Part shown: piece by piece, positions 33,452 through 43,346 of the stretch
How positions within the stretch are numbered: position 1 is the stretch's first letter
Layout: every line of letters starts with the position of its first letter
Assembly (NCBI GenBank): GCA_900468285.1
Contig: UBTF01000014.1
Span: 154,059 to 218,058 of the forward strand
Source: Hyphomicrobiales bacterium
Lineage (GTDB): Bacteria; Pseudomonadota; Alphaproteobacteria; Rhizobiales; Rhizobiaceae
Reading direction: 5' to 3'
Length of the DNA: 64,000 nt
The notes under the pieces: model-generated
The model's database searches: none
Seen by the model: the letters and a program-made list of their open reading frames with translations, nothing else
What the model was told of the DNA's origin: nothing
Made by a program: the position numbers and the translations under genes

Positions 33452-35368
33452 ATGACGACCCTCCCATCTGTGCCCACCACGCTCACTCGATTTATCTTTG
33501 TCGACAATTCCTTGAGGATATTGGTCTGCATATCAGGCGCGTTCTTCCTCGCCTATTTTGCGTCCTGCGGCGGTGTAATGGCGGGATGCAGGGCATGGGG
33601 CATAACTGATCGCTTTTCTCTAGCCGGTGCGGTTTTTGCCTTCGCGTCTCTTTGTTTGTGCGCTTACGCCTCGTGGCTGACATTCAGTGGAATGAGGCAG
33701 GCAACATCCATCAAGCGGTTGCTGGATGGACAGTCACTCCTGCACAGGTTCGCTCAAGCGTTTGACGAGACCCTGAACAGGGACGAATTCACAGTCGTTG
33801 CAACAAGAGTTCTCTCGGAGTTCGCATTCTATTTCGGGGCGGACGCGCTCAGGGTCGAAATCGTGGAGCCGCGGACGGGTGTAACGATCGAAGAATATTT
33901 GAGTGCACAATTCCCGCCTCCCCTCGCGCCTGAAGTCAAAGCACACTTCCTGACACGGGTCAGCGCATCGCAAACCACCGAAGACCAGTCTGCCGGCTAT
34001 TTCCTCGACATTGCCAATTCACATTCCAAGTCGTTCACTGGCCGCCAAACAACGACTGTCGCCGCGGCGGTTTTAACGCCACTCGGACGCATTGCCATAA
34101 TGCTCCTGACCTTTCCCAAGCCTCGACGAACTTTTCGACAGGATGAAGTATCGCTGCTGTGCTCATCTCTATCTGGTCTCATCCAGACGGCTTCTGACCA
34201 TTGTAAGCGCAGAAACAGGGAAGATCTCGAACGCCGCCTCAGGCATGCGGAACGCGTACAAGCGGTTGGTACGTTGGCCGGAGGCATAGCGCATGAGTTC
34301 AACAACATCTTGGGCGCACTGCTCGGCTACGGTGAGATGGCATTGCAGCGCGCGCAGGAGGGCGGTCAGGTGGAGCCCTATCTTGCGGAAATGATGTCTA
34401 CTGCCAGACGAGCAGAATATATTGTGAACCAGATCCTCACTTTAAGTCGAAACCGGGAGCAGGAAAGGCGCCCGATCAACCTGGTGGAAGCGATCCGGGA
34501 CGCCCTACCGCTGATATCGGCCTCGTTGCCTCTCTTGGAGGTCAATGCACGTCTGGAGCCCGACGAGGATTGCAAACTTCTCGGTCATCCTGTTGAACTC
34601 CAACAGGTTGTCATGAACCTTTGTAAAAACGCGGCAGAAGCGTCACGCGGAGAAATCCGGGTTAACATAAATGTCGATGTTGTCGTCATCGAGGATGTCC
34701 AGTCCCTGTCCCTGGGACTGTTGCAACCAGGCAAATATGTGCGGGTCCGTATCGCGGATAACGGCACAGGGATATCACCAGATGCCCTGCCGCATATCTT
34801 TGAACCATTCTTCACGACAAAGGCTGCCACAGGAGGGACGGGCCTCGGGCTCTCTGCGGTCCACGGTTTGGTAACCGCCATGGATGGCCGGATCAATGTG
34901 GAAAGCGACTGCGCCAAGGGCACATCTTTCGAAGTGTATTTTCCCCATTCGACACTGTTGCCCACTCCTATCAACCAATTCTTCGAAACGCCGAAAGTGA
35001 CTTTGGGCAACGGGCAGCTGATCGCACTTCTAAAACCCCATGCACGCGACCTTGCGATGCATGAGGAAAAGATTGCAGCGCTTGGCTACGAACCGGTTGG
35101 GTTTCTCGAGATTGGCGCCATAGAGGAATGGCTGTCCACCCAGACCCCGGACTTGATCATTATCGATATCAGGTCTCTACCGCCACGCTATACAGCATGC
35201 GACATAGCCTCGATGGCCCAAGGCGCATCTGTCGTTCTGATCTCGCACGCGGGAAACGAGGACATGCTCAGCGCTGCAATCGCGTTGCGCTTCAACGTGC
35301 TACGGGAGCCGTTAAGCACCAGCGCACTCGCTGAAGGTATCAGAGAGGCATTGATCCGGACCGAATGA
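33452..35368 (+). CDS. Orphan VirA-like hybrid kinase with degenerate receiver
   Basis: This 638-residue protein is related to the kinase at 11550-14063. It has TM segments at about 20-38 and 56-76 with a short loop between, a GAF-like linker (about 90-250), a kinase core with His281 in 'TLAGGIAHEFNNILGALLGYGEM', 'VVMNLCKNAAEAS', an intact 'IADNGTGISPDALPHIFEPFFTT' and 'GTGLGLSAVHGLV', then a receiver remnant. The receiver keeps Asp572 ('DLIIIDIRS') but has lost the acidic pocket ('LIALLKPHARD') and has Arg618 instead of Lys ('VLREPL'). It lacks the long VirA periplasmic domain. No regulator is adjacent; the VirG-like protein 23 kb away is a candidate partner. Confidence 0.87.
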   Translation: MTTLPSVPTTLTRFIFVDNSLRILVCISGAFFLAYFASCGGVMAGCRAWGITDRFSLAGAVFAFASLCLCAYASWLTFSGMRQATSIKRLLDGQSLLHRFAQAFDETLNRDEFTVVATRVLSEFAFYFGADALRVEIVEPRTGVTIEEYLSAQFPPPLAPEVKAHFLTRVSASQTTEDQSAGYFLDIANSHSKSFTGRQTTTVAAAVLTPLGRIAIMLLTFPKPRRTFRQDEVSLLCSSLSGLIQTASDHCKRRNREDLERRLRHAERVQAVGTLAGGIAHEFNNILGALLGYGEMALQRAQEGGQVEPYLAEMMSTARRAEYIVNQILTLSRNREQERRPINLVEAIRDALPLISASLPLLEVNARLEPDEDCKLLGHPVELQQVVMNLCKNAAEASRGEIRVNINVDVVVIEDVQSLSLGLLQPGKYVRVRIADNGTGISPDALPHIFEPFFTTKAATGGTGLGLSAVHGLVTAMDGRINVESDCAKGTSFEVYFPHSTLLPTPINQFFETPKVTLGNGQLIALLKPHARDLAMHEEKIAALGYEPVGFLEIGAIEEWLSTQTPDLIIIDIRSLPPRYTACDIASMAQGASVVLISHAGNEDMLSAAIALRFNVLREPLSTSALAEGIREALIRTE

Positions 35369-35664
35369 CATTCGACCCGATCGAGCCGACGCAACGCCAA
35401 GCGCCTGCCACCTCGATGATCAATTCGATGAAATGGAACCTACGCACGGCAAGCTCATCAACAAAAGCTGGCCTATTTGACAGCTTTCGCGCGGTACTGG
35501 CCGTTGCGCAGGCTCGTGGAGCGGTTCGCGAGTTGATCGGATAACTGATCATATGAAGCCCCAGCACCGACGCAATGTATATCGGTAAAGACCGCGTCGA
35601 AACTGAAGCTCCCGGAAACGGAATACGACGTTGATAGAATTATTTCCGGGTTAGACGAAGAGCT
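35369..35664 (+). other. Intergenic stretch with a possible 42-codon frame
   Basis: No confident gene. An ATG-TAA frame at 35416-35544 (MINSMKWNLRTASSS...) ends in 'FRAVLAVAQARGAVRELIG', which has the look of small alphaproteobacterial helical proteins, but it has no ribosome binding site. Confidence 0.3.
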
Positions 35665-36612
35665 TCAGCCGAAGGCCTGACTGGCGAGTGCCCATATTTT
35701 GGGTTCGAGATTTTTAGAATCCTCGTGTCCCCCTATCCAGCACCCGCCAAGTGACATGGTGGTGACAGTATCGAAGACTGCAATGCCCGAGTTTGCGAGA
35801 TATTGCGGAAATGCGTGGCTTTCTTCTCTCGTATCGAGGCGCAGGAACTGTCCGGCATGATCCACCACATGCGGATGCGTCACGGCGATGGCATCGGCCT
35901 CGTTGGTTGCGACAACAGGGCCGATCAAGGCGCCGCGCCCGAAACGACGGCAGAGCGAGAAGGCTTCGATGCGTTGCCCGCGCACCAGTACCACGCCTTT
36001 GGAAACCGGAAGCAGAGATTTGAACAGCCTGTCGCGGCTGGCACCGAAAGCGGTCAAATCGAGTGCAAGAATGGCTTCAACATCGCCGGGTGCCAGAGCG
36101 CGCAGCGTAGCGCCAGCCGCAAGGGGGGGATCGGCGACCGGCGTTGCCTCGCCTTGGCACTGAAACACGGTCTTTTCGATTACAAAACCCAAAGACTGAT
36201 AGAGCCGCTTTGCCGCACGGGTGGCATTCAGCCCAAACCGGCGCTTGCCCGCCTGCTGCATCACATGCAGCATCATCCAGTTTCCGGCCCCTCTTGCCTG
36301 AAGCCGAGGAGGCGTTATGACCATACCAATCGTGGAAAACGATGATCCGAAGTCAAACCACATGGCCGAGCCCGCAAGACGACCAATGGAATCGACCGCA
36401 ACGACACCATTGCCGTTTTCCAGAAGCATCTGCCAGTCTTTGGGCCGATGAGGCCAGCCAACGCCGACGGACAATGCGTGCAGCTTTTCGATATCGGCGC
36501 TGGCGATATCTTCCAGCGTCAGTTCAAAGGCCTCAAGCTGTATGGTGCCGTGATGATCCACCGCGCCCCCCTGTGCAGGTTCCGCGCGCCATGGGCATTC
36601 CCTGCATGTCAT
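35665..36612 (-). CDS. Double-GNAT N-acetyltransferase (paralogue 1)
   Basis: This protein of about 315 residues has two GNAT-like halves: the first includes 'WPHRPKDWQMLLENGNGVVAVD...IGMVITPPRLQARGAGNWMM...LYQSLGF', the second 'VLVRGQRIEAFSLCRRFGRGALIGPVVA...FLRLDTRE'. It is clearly paralogous to the protein at 45628-46476, including the shared ending 'ALASQA[FL]G'. ATG 36612 gives an N terminus 'MTCRECPW' with Cys pairs absent from the paralogue; a GTG at 36687 is an alternative. It is divergent from the M20 deacylase gene. It probably acetylates an amine or amino acid handled by the cluster. Confidence 0.8.
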   Translation of the reverse strand: MTCRECPWRAEPAQGGAVDHHGTIQLEAFELTLEDIASADIEKLHALSVGVGWPHRPKDWQMLLENGNGVVAVDSIGRLAGSAMWFDFGSSFSTIGMVITPPRLQARGAGNWMMLHVMQQAGKRRFGLNATRAAKRLYQSLGFVIEKTVFQCQGEATPVADPPLAAGATLRALAPGDVEAILALDLTAFGASRDRLFKSLLPVSKGVVLVRGQRIEAFSLCRRFGRGALIGPVVATNEADAIAVTHPHVVDHAGQFLRLDTREESHAFPQYLANSGIAVFDTVTTMSLGGCWIGGHEDSKNLEPKIWALASQAFG

Positions 36613-36761
36613 AAATACGGTTTCCAGAAATACGTCATCGACGCCAAATATTTCAGCCGAATTTGCCTGACTTTCAGCAGTATCCACTAAAGCTGCGATG
36701 CATTCGAGGTATTCTGGATGATAAAGGCTCTAGTTTGTCGCGAAAAGATCGCGAGGCTGGC

Positions 36762-37886
36762 ATGAGTGAATTCGACATACTGGAACGATTGGTGTCATTT
36801 CCGTCAGTCGTTGGGCAGCCTAATGCAACGATCGTGAAATGGATTGCCGACTACGCCCGCAGCCATGGTGCACAGGTCACCATCGCCTTGGGACCGGAGA
36901 GAGATCGCTCGAACCTGTTCGCCACCATAGGCCCGCGCGATGTGCCGGGAGTCATTCTCTCCGGCCATATGGATGTTGTTCCGGCGGGTGAAACGGATTG
37001 GGTATCTGATCCTTTCTCCCTGCATGCCGAGGGTGACAGGCTTTATGGACGCGGCACCAGTGACATGAAAGGCTTTCTTGCCTGCGCTCTCGCTGCCTTG
37101 CCCGAGCTACTGAAGATGCGGCTGAAGCGACCTGTCCATCTGGCTTTTTCCTACGACGAAGAAGCTGGCTGCAAAGGTGTGCCGCACCTGATAAACCTCA
37201 TGCCCACACTTTGCGCCCTACCCGATATGTGCATCGTTGGAGAGCCGAGCGGCCTGCGCGCCATTCGCGCGCACAAGGGCAAGGCGGCAGCACGTATCAC
37301 GGTAAGGGGCCGCACGGGCCATTCCTCGCGCCCCGATCAGGGCCTGAATGCCATTCATGCAATGAGCAAGATACTGGAAAGCGCGGTGAAATCGGCAGAT
37401 GCGTTGACGCACGGTCCTTTCGACAGCAATTTTGAGCCTCCCTACTCCTCGCTCCAGGTCGGCACGATCAAAGGTGGGCAGGCCGTGAACATCATTCCCG
37501 ACCTCTGCGTCGCCGATATCGAGGCAAGGGCTATTTCCGGTGTTTCGCCCGCCAGCCTGCTCGAGCCGCTGCGCAAGGCAACAGAAACGTTGGAAACGAG
37601 CGGTTTCGACGTCAGCTTCGATACATTGAGTGAATACCCGGCTCTCTCACTCGCAGAAGACGCACCTCTAATCGCACTGATGCGTGAATTAACGGGGCTC
37701 GAACCATTAGCCGCCGTCAGCTACGGCACCGAAGCCGGACTATATCAGGCCGCCGGTATCGACAGTATCATCTGCGGTCCGGGTGATATCGCGCGCGCGC
37801 ATAAGGCAAACGAATTCATTACCCGCGACGAACTCTCCCTCTGCCACAGAATGCTTCTCCAGCTTGGAAGGCGATTGAGCGCGTGA
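36762..37886 (+). CDS. M20 family deacylase, acetylornithine-deacetylase-like
   Basis: This 374-residue M20 metallopeptidase has the metal-binding '[14 protein letters not shown]', '[21 protein letters not shown]', '[13 protein letters not shown]' (catalytic Glu) and the dimerisation-domain '[16 protein letters not shown]', ending with '[33 protein letters not shown]'. This is the ArgE pattern (N-acetylornithine deacetylase). ArgE-like paralogues often deacylate other N-acyl amino acids in catabolic clusters, and two acetyltransferases are encoded nearby. ATG 36762 is preceded by GAGG. It opens a plus-strand run of six genes to 43305. Confidence 0.88.
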   Translation: MSEFDILERLVSFPSVVGQPNATIVKWIADYARSHGAQVTIALGPERDRSNLFATIGPRDVPGVILSGHMDVVPAGETDWVSDPFSLHAEGDRLYGRGTSDMKGFLACALAALPELLKMRLKRPVHLAFSYDEEAGCKGVPHLINLMPTLCALPDMCIVGEPSGLRAIRAHKGKAAARITVRGRTGHSSRPDQGLNAIHAMSKILESAVKSADALTHGPFDSNFEPPYSSLQVGTIKGGQAVNIIPDLCVADIEARAISGVSPASLLEPLRKATETLETSGFDVSFDTLSEYPALSLAEDAPLIALMRELTGLEPLAAVSYGTEAGLYQAAGIDSIICGPGDIARAHKANEFITRDELSLCHRMLLQLGRRLSA

Positions 37887-37989
37887 CGCTGCCAAATCGG
37901 TCAGATGTGCTGCGATCCATTGCTGCTTCAGTGCATCCTGCCGTTTGAAATACGCCACCTTCGGGCGACTGAAGTACGAGGGCTGGCGC

Positions 37990-38913
37990 ATGACATTTCT
38001 GTTCAATTCCGACGCGGCGCGCGCGAAAATCTTCGCCGAGCATTTTACGCAGGAGCTGCCAGAGGTGCCGTTCATATGCGATCCCGCCTCCGTCGATCCA
38101 GAAAGCGTGCACTATCTCATCACCTGGACGGCACCTGCCGACCTTGCCCGCTATAAAAATCTGGAAATTCTGTTTTCCATCGGTGCCGGCATCGATCAGT
38201 TCGATACCTCGGCCCTGCCCGGCCATGTGAAACTGGTGCGCATGGTGGAAGACGGTATTATAAGGATGATGCAGGAATATGTGACGCTCGGCGTTCTGGC
38301 ACTCCACCGTCGCCTGCCAGACTATCTTGCGCAGCAGGCGAAAGCCGATTGGAAAGCACTGGCAGTAAAACAAGCACATGAGCGGCGTGTCGGCGTCATG
38401 GGCCTCGGTCATCTCGGCAAGGCGGTTTTGGAGAGGCTGAAACCTTTCGGCTTTCCGCTCTCTGGCTGGAGCCGCAGCGCCCATGCCGTCGAAGGCGTGA
38501 CCTGCCACCACGGCGCAAATCAGCTCGATGGCTTTCTGGCGCAGACGGATATTCTGATCTGCCTTCTACCGTTGACGCCTGAAACGCGAGGGCTCCTGAA
38601 CGCCCAACTTTTTGCGAAGCTGCCCGCGGGAGCGGCTCTCATACATGCCGGGCGTGGACAGCAGCTCGACCAATCAGCGTTGATAGACGCGTTGAACATT
38701 GGCCATCTGTCCGGTGCAGTGCTTGATGTGACAGACCCGGAACCGCTGCCTGCGGACCATCCATTGTGGCGGTACCCCGGCGTCATCATTACCCCGCACA
38801 TCGCCTCTGTCACCCAGCCGGAAACGGCAGCGATGGCCGTTATCGACAATATTCGTCGCCACAAAAACGGCCTCGACCCCATCGGCCTCATAGACCGCAG
38901 CCGCGGCTACTGA
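37990..38913 (+). CDS. GhrA-like D-2-hydroxyacid dehydrogenase
   Basis: This 307-residue NAD(P)-dependent enzyme has the nucleotide fold '[18 protein letters not shown]', '[19 protein letters not shown]', '[17 protein letters not shown]' and a catalytic 'ITPHIAS'. It resembles glyoxylate/hydroxypyruvate reductase A, which reduces 2-oxoacids to D-2-hydroxyacids. ATG 37990 follows GAGGG. It lies about 100 bases after the M20 gene and 21 bases before the cupin gene. Confidence 0.88.
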   Translation: MTFLFNSDAARAKIFAEHFTQELPEVPFICDPASVDPESVHYLITWTAPADLARYKNLEILFSIGAGIDQFDTSALPGHVKLVRMVEDGIIRMMQEYVTLGVLALHRRLPDYLAQQAKADWKALAVKQAHERRVGVMGLGHLGKAVLERLKPFGFPLSGWSRSAHAVEGVTCHHGANQLDGFLAQTDILICLLPLTPETRGLLNAQLFAKLPAGAALIHAGRGQQLDQSALIDALNIGHLSGAVLDVTDPEPLPADHPLWRYPGVIITPHIASVTQPETAAMAVIDNIRRHKNGLDPIGLIDRSRGY

Positions 38914-38934
38914 ACAGCACAGAAAGGACAGCCC

Positions 38935-39297
38935 ATGTCGCTCATAACCCGGATCGACACCAATCCGCAGACCACGCCGAAAGAAGCAAAGCCAACCCCT
39001 GAGCGTCTCATTTCCGGCAACCCATCCTTCAAGACATGGGCGCTGGACGACTGCCGCGATGGCACCGTTCACACCGGCATCTGGGAGGCGACACCAGGCG
39101 AGACTCATTCCATCAAGGGCACAACCTACGAATTCTGCCACATCATCTCCGGCGTCATCGAGCTGGAAGAAAAAGATGGTGAAACCGTCACTTACCGCGC
39201 AGGCGACAGCTTCATGATGAAGCCCGGTTTCGTCGGCATCTGGCGTACCATCGAGACGGTTCGCAAAATCTACGTGACCGTGACGGATCCGGCATAA
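38935..39297 (+). CDS. Cupin domain protein (DUF861 type)
   Basis: This 120-residue single-cupin protein has 'TGIWEATPGETHSIKGTTYEFCHIISGVIELEE' and 'YRAGDSFMMKPGFVGIWRTIETVRKIYVTV', typical of the DUF861/cupin_3 family. Members are common beside FAD amine oxidases and aldehyde dehydrogenases in polyamine and amino-acid breakdown clusters, with unknown activity. AAAGGA precedes the ATG. It lies in the run M20 deacylase, hydroxyacid dehydrogenase, cupin, aldehyde dehydrogenase. Confidence 0.85.
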   Translation: MSLITRIDTNPQTTPKEAKPTPERLISGNPSFKTWALDDCRDGTVHTGIWEATPGETHSIKGTTYEFCHIISGVIELEEKDGETVTYRAGDSFMMKPGFVGIWRTIETVRKIYVTVTDPA

Positions 39298-39311
39298 GGA
39301 ACGACACGGCG

Positions 39312-40775
39312 ATGACGCTCAGCTTTGATCCAGACACGATATCACTGCCGCATTACCACTTCATCGGCGGTGAAAGGGTGGATGCCAGCGAGGGCATTGC
39401 CATGCATCGCCCCTCGGATGGTGTGGCATTTGGAGATTGCCCGGTCGCCAGCGCCGATCTTGTGGATCAGGCCGTTCAGATTGCCAAAACCGCGCTCAAA
39501 GGCAGCAACTGGGGCGGTGTGCGCCCGCGAGACCGCACCCGCGCGATGCAACGCTGGGCGGATTTAATCGAGCAGGACGCGGAACATCTGGCAAAGCTTG
39601 AAGCGGTATCCTCCACCCGTCCCGTTGGGCATCTGGTTGCGGGCGATATCGCCGTCACTGCAGAGCAAATCCGCTTCTTTGCCGAATTTGCGGACAAGGA
39701 AGGCAGCGATCTTGTTCCCACCTCCGACACCAGCCTGGGCTTGATCATGACCGAGCCTTATGGTGTCGTCGGCGCCATCACGCCGTGGAATTTTCCGCTG
39801 TCGATGGCGGGCTGGAAGCTCGGCCCCGCCTTGGCGGCGGGCAATGCCGTCGTGCTGAAACCGTCGGAAATGACACCATTCTCGACCCTCCGCATTGCCG
39901 AGCTTTCGGTCGAGGCAGGCATTCCCGCAGGACTTATCAACGTCGTCCTGGGCGATGGCTTGGTCACAGGCAATGCTCTTACCGGCCATGGGGATATATC
40001 GAAAGTCAGCTTCACCGGCTCCACCACCGCTGGTGCCGCTATCATGCAGAATGTCGCTCGCACCGGCATCAAGCCGATGACGCTGGAGCTTGGCGGCAAA
40101 AGCCCGCAAGTCGTCTTTGCCGATGCCGATATCGAGCGCACCGCCAAGGCCGTCGCACAAAGCATCATTTCCAATGCGGGCCAAGCCTGTGTGGCAGGGT
40201 CACGCCTCATCGTTGCGCAGGAAATCGCAGAGGAACTCATCTCAGCTATCGCCGCCATCATGTGCCGCGTTGAGACAGGGCCGACATGGGACGAGAAAAC
40301 CCAATACAGCCCGATCATTTCGCAAAAGCAAATCGAACGCATCGACGCAATCGTCCGTGCCGCGATCGGCGCGGGTGCAGAGTGTCTGACGGGTGGGCAG
40401 ATCATGGATCGCGATGGCTATTTCTACGCCCCGACTTTGCTTGCGAACGTCACGCAGAATTCCCCCGCGGTCACGGAGGAAATCTTCGGGCCGGTTCTCA
40501 CGCTGCAGACATTCCAGGATGAGGAGGAGGCTCTCGCCTTGGCCGACCATCCGACATACGGCTTAGCGGCAGGCGTCTTTACGCGTGATCTTTCGCGCGC
40601 CATACGCGTAACGCGAAAGTTGCAAGCGGGCACGATCTGGGTGAATCGCTATGGCCGCTCTCGCGACCACATTCTGCCGACAGGGGGCTACAAGAGCTCC
40701 GGCATCGGCAAGGATCTAGGGCGTGAGGCCTTTATCGCAAACCGTAAGTCCAAAAGCGTTCTTATCGATCTCTAA
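39312..40775 (+). CDS. NAD(P)-dependent aldehyde dehydrogenase
   Basis: This 487-residue ALDH has 'GAITPWNFPLSMAGWKLGPALAAGNAVVLKPSE', 'SFTGSTTAGAAI', catalytic Glu in 'LELGGKSPQVVF', nucleophilic Cys in 'NAGQACVAGSRL', and 'EEIFGPVLTLQTF'. It oxidises an aldehyde, probably one formed by the amine oxidase or aminotransferase of the cluster. The ATG has AGGAA upstream. It is one of two ALDHs in the same run; it differs from the second at the Cys motif (CVAG versus CVCS). Confidence 0.93.
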   Translation: MTLSFDPDTISLPHYHFIGGERVDASEGIAMHRPSDGVAFGDCPVASADLVDQAVQIAKTALKGSNWGGVRPRDRTRAMQRWADLIEQDAEHLAKLEAVSSTRPVGHLVAGDIAVTAEQIRFFAEFADKEGSDLVPTSDTSLGLIMTEPYGVVGAITPWNFPLSMAGWKLGPALAAGNAVVLKPSEMTPFSTLRIAELSVEAGIPAGLINVVLGDGLVTGNALTGHGDISKVSFTGSTTAGAAIMQNVARTGIKPMTLELGGKSPQVVFADADIERTAKAVAQSIISNAGQACVAGSRLIVAQEIAEELISAIAAIMCRVETGPTWDEKTQYSPIISQKQIERIDAIVRAAIGAGAECLTGGQIMDRDGYFYAPTLLANVTQNSPAVTEEIFGPVLTLQTFQDEEEALALADHPTYGLAAGVFTRDLSRAIRVTRKLQAGTIWVNRYGRSRDHILPTGGYKSSGIGKDLGREAFIANRKSKSVLIDL

Positions 40776-40789
40776 GGCGGACACAATCC

Positions 40790-41851
40790 ATGAAAAACCA
40801 TTCCATCGCACTCATTCCCGGTGACGGCATCGGCACTGCGGTTATCGATGCCGCTTGGGCCGTGTTGCAGGCAGCGGCGAAAAAGCAGGCCACGTTTACG
40901 CTGAGCGAGACGACATTTCCGTGGTCCTGCGCCTTCTACAAGGAGACCGGCGCAATGATGCCGGCGGATGGAATAGAAAAGCTGCGCAGTTTCGATGCCA
41001 TTTTGTTGGGAGCAGTGGGTTGGCCAGCGGAGGTGGCGGACTCTGTATCGCTCCACGGCCTGCTGCTACCGATCCGTAAAGCCTTTGTGCAATATGCAAA
41101 TATCCGCCCCCACCGCCTGTTGCCGGGTGTCGAAGGCCCCTTAAAAAAGGACGAATTCGATATTCTTTGCATCCGTGAAAACACCGAAGGGGAATATTCC
41201 GGGGCGGGTGGTCGTGTCCATGTCGACACACCGGACGAGGTGGCGGTCGAAACCTCTATCTTTACGCGCACAGGCGTAGAGCGGATTCTGCGTTTCGGCT
41301 TCGAGCAGGCCCGCTTCCGCCGCAAGAAACTGGCATCGATCACCAAATCCAATGCCCAGAAATATTCTATGGTCTTCTGGGACGAGATGACGGCGAAACT
41401 TGCAGCAGACTATCCCGACGTCGAAGTGACGACCTATCATATCGACGCAATGGCCGCGCGTATGGTGATGGCACCGGAAACACTGGATGTCGTTGTCGCC
41501 TCCAACCTGTTCGGCGATATTCTTACCGATCTGGGTGCCGCCATCCAGGGCGGGCTGGGCTTTGCTGCCTCGGCGAACATCAACCCCGACAGGTCGGCCC
41601 CCTCCATGTTCGAACCCGTGCATGGCTCGGCACCCGATATCGCCCATCTCGGCATTGCCAATCCCATAGCGGCCATCTGGTCGGGCGCGATGATGCTCGA
41701 TCATCTCGGCGAGAAAGAAGCCGCCGCTGCTATCATTTCAGCCATTGAGAACGCCACCGCAAAAGGTGTTGGAACCGTGCCTGGCAAGGACAAAACCGAT
41801 GTGATTACCGCAGCCGTGCTGACTGCGTTGCTTAGAGGAGAAATGGAATGA
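40790..41851 (+). CDS. Tartrate-dehydrogenase/isopropylmalate-dehydrogenase-like decarboxylating enzyme
   Basis: This 353-residue protein of the isocitrate/isopropylmalate dehydrogenase family has 'IALIPGDGIGTAVID', 'ILLGAVGWP', 'NIRPHRLLPGV', 'CIRENTEGEYSG', 'DAMAARMVMAPETLDVVVASNLFGDILTDLGAAIQGGLG' and 'MFEPVHGSAPDIA'. The pattern fits the tartrate dehydrogenase/decarboxylase branch (TtuC-like), which oxidatively decarboxylates D-malate, tartrate or related acids. Its stop overlaps the next ATG (ATGA), so it is coupled to the succinate-semialdehyde-dehydrogenase-like gene. Confidence 0.88.
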   Translation: MKNHSIALIPGDGIGTAVIDAAWAVLQAAAKKQATFTLSETTFPWSCAFYKETGAMMPADGIEKLRSFDAILLGAVGWPAEVADSVSLHGLLLPIRKAFVQYANIRPHRLLPGVEGPLKKDEFDILCIRENTEGEYSGAGGRVHVDTPDEVAVETSIFTRTGVERILRFGFEQARFRRKKLASITKSNAQKYSMVFWDEMTAKLAADYPDVEVTTYHIDAMAARMVMAPETLDVVVASNLFGDILTDLGAAIQGGLGFAASANINPDRSAPSMFEPVHGSAPDIAHLGIANPIAAIWSGAMMLDHLGEKEAAAAIISAIENATAKGVGTVPGKDKTDVITAAVLTALLRGEME

Positions 41852-43305
41852 ACGCTCTAAAAGATCAGGGCCTGTTTCAGCAGCAAGGTTTCATTGCCGG
41901 TAAATGGCTGAACGCAGCGTCAGGCAAGACTGTCGATGTCATCGACCCCGCCACACAGAGTGTGCTGGGTACCGTGCCGGATATGGGTGGGAATGAAACA
42001 CGCGCGGCCATCGATGCTGCGGCCAAGGCCTTCGCACCGTGGAAGGCCAAAACCCATGCTGAGCGCGCAGCTCTCCTAGAAAAGTGGTATGCGCTGATGA
42101 TCGAGCACGAGGACGATCTCGCGCTCCTGCTGACCATGGAACAGGGCAAACCCTTGGCAGAAGGCAAGGGTGAAATCCGCTACGGCGCATCCTTCGTCAA
42201 ATGGTTTGCCGAGGAAGCCCGTCGCATAAATGGCCATACCATCCCGTCCCCCACCCCAGACCGACGTATCGTCATTTTGAAGGAAGCTGTGGGTGTATGC
42301 GGCATCATCACACCGTGGAACTTTCCCAATGCGATGATTACCCGAAAAGTGGCTCCAGCGCTTGCCGCCGGATGCACCGTCGTCATCAAACCCTCCGAAT
42401 TCACGCCCTATTCCGCTCTGGCATTGGGCGTTTTGGCAGAGCGGGCAGGCATTCCCGCAGGCGTCATCAACATCGTCACCGGCATGCCGACAGAGATCGG
42501 CAACGAGATGCTGTCCAACGAAACTGTCCGCAAGATATCCTTTACCGGCTCCACGCGTGTCGGCTCGCTGCTGATGCGAGGTGCCGCAGACAGCATCAAG
42601 CGCCTGAGCCTGGAGCTTGGTGGAAATGCGCCGTTCATCGTTTTCGATGATGCCGACGTCGATCTTGCTGTCGAAGGCGCGATTGCGTCCAAATTCCGCA
42701 ATGGCGGCCAGACATGCGTCTGCTCCAACCGCATTCTGGTCCAGTCTGGCGTTTACGATACTTTTGCCGCCAAACTGTCGGCAAAAGTGTCCGCCATGAT
42801 GGTTGGTCCGGGCACAAAAGCTGGCGTCACAATCGGTCCGATGATCAACGCTGCCGCTATCGAGAAGATCAACCGCCACGTCGAAGACGCGCTCTCCAAG
42901 GGAGCGGAAATTCTGTCGACACTCCCGACATTGCCTGAGGGCGAACAATTTACCGCACCCATCGTGTTGGGCGGTGCGACGATAGACATGGCTCTGGCCG
43001 CTGAGGAAACCTTCGGGCCTGTCGCCCCGCTCTTTAGGTTTGAAACGGAAGAAGAGGCAATTACCATTGCCAACGGCACCCCTTTTGGCTTGGCGGCCTA
43101 TTTCTACACGGAAAGCCTGAAGCGGTCCTGGCGCGTGGGAGAAGCACTGGAATTCGGTATGGTTGGGCTCAACACTGGTTCCGTTTCCATGGAAGTCGCA
43201 CCCTTTGGCGGAATGAAGCAATCCGGGCTTGGTCGTGAAGGCGCGCAGTGCGGTATAGAGGAATATCTTGAGACCAAGGCCTTCCACATTGGTGGCTTGA
43301 ACTGA
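41848..43305 (+). CDS. Succinate-semialdehyde-dehydrogenase-like ALDH
   Basis: This 485-residue enzyme is close to GabD: 'GIITPWNFPNAMITRKVAPALAAGCTVVIKPSEFTPYSALAL', 'SFTGSTRVGSLLM', Glu in 'LELGGNAPFIVFDDADVD', Cys in 'NGGQTCVCSNRILV', and 'FGLAAYFYTESLKRSWRVGEALEFGMVGLNTG'. It would convert succinate semialdehyde (or glutarate semialdehyde) to the acid with NAD(P)+. The start overlaps the upstream stop by 4 bases. It ends the plus-strand run and is followed by a hairpin. Confidence 0.9.
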   Translation: MNALKDQGLFQQQGFIAGKWLNAASGKTVDVIDPATQSVLGTVPDMGGNETRAAIDAAAKAFAPWKAKTHAERAALLEKWYALMIEHEDDLALLLTMEQGKPLAEGKGEIRYGASFVKWFAEEARRINGHTIPSPTPDRRIVILKEAVGVCGIITPWNFPNAMITRKVAPALAAGCTVVIKPSEFTPYSALALGVLAERAGIPAGVINIVTGMPTEIGNEMLSNETVRKISFTGSTRVGSLLMRGAADSIKRLSLELGGNAPFIVFDDADVDLAVEGAIASKFRNGGQTCVCSNRILVQSGVYDTFAAKLSAKVSAMMVGPGTKAGVTIGPMINAAAIEKINRHVEDALSKGAEILSTLPTLPEGEQFTAPIVLGGATIDMALAAEETFGPVAPLFRFETEEEAITIANGTPFGLAAYFYTESLKRSWRVGEALEFGMVGLNTGSVSMEVAPFGGMKQSGLGREGAQCGIEEYLETKAFHIGGLN

Positions 43306-43338
43306 GAAAAAAATGCCCGCAACCTGATCGTTGCGGGC
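43306..43338 (-). terminator. Rho-independent terminator for the minus-strand oxidase gene
   Basis: GCCCGCAAC-CTGATC-GTTGCGGGC is a perfect 9-bp stem with a 6-base loop. Read on the minus strand it is followed by ATTTTTTTCTC, a proper T-run, and it sits 9 bases after the oxidase stop. It may also end the plus-strand operon. Confidence 0.82.
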
Positions 43339-43346
43339 CTCTGGCT

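Noticed and set aside
37819..38511. 230-codon minus-strand frame
   Set aside because: It is antisense to the GhrA-like gene, with no supporting features.
42076..43287. 403-codon open frame on the minus strand
   Set aside because: It is the antisense shadow of the succinate-semialdehyde-dehydrogenase-like gene; GC-rich codons in the real gene keep the opposite frame open.
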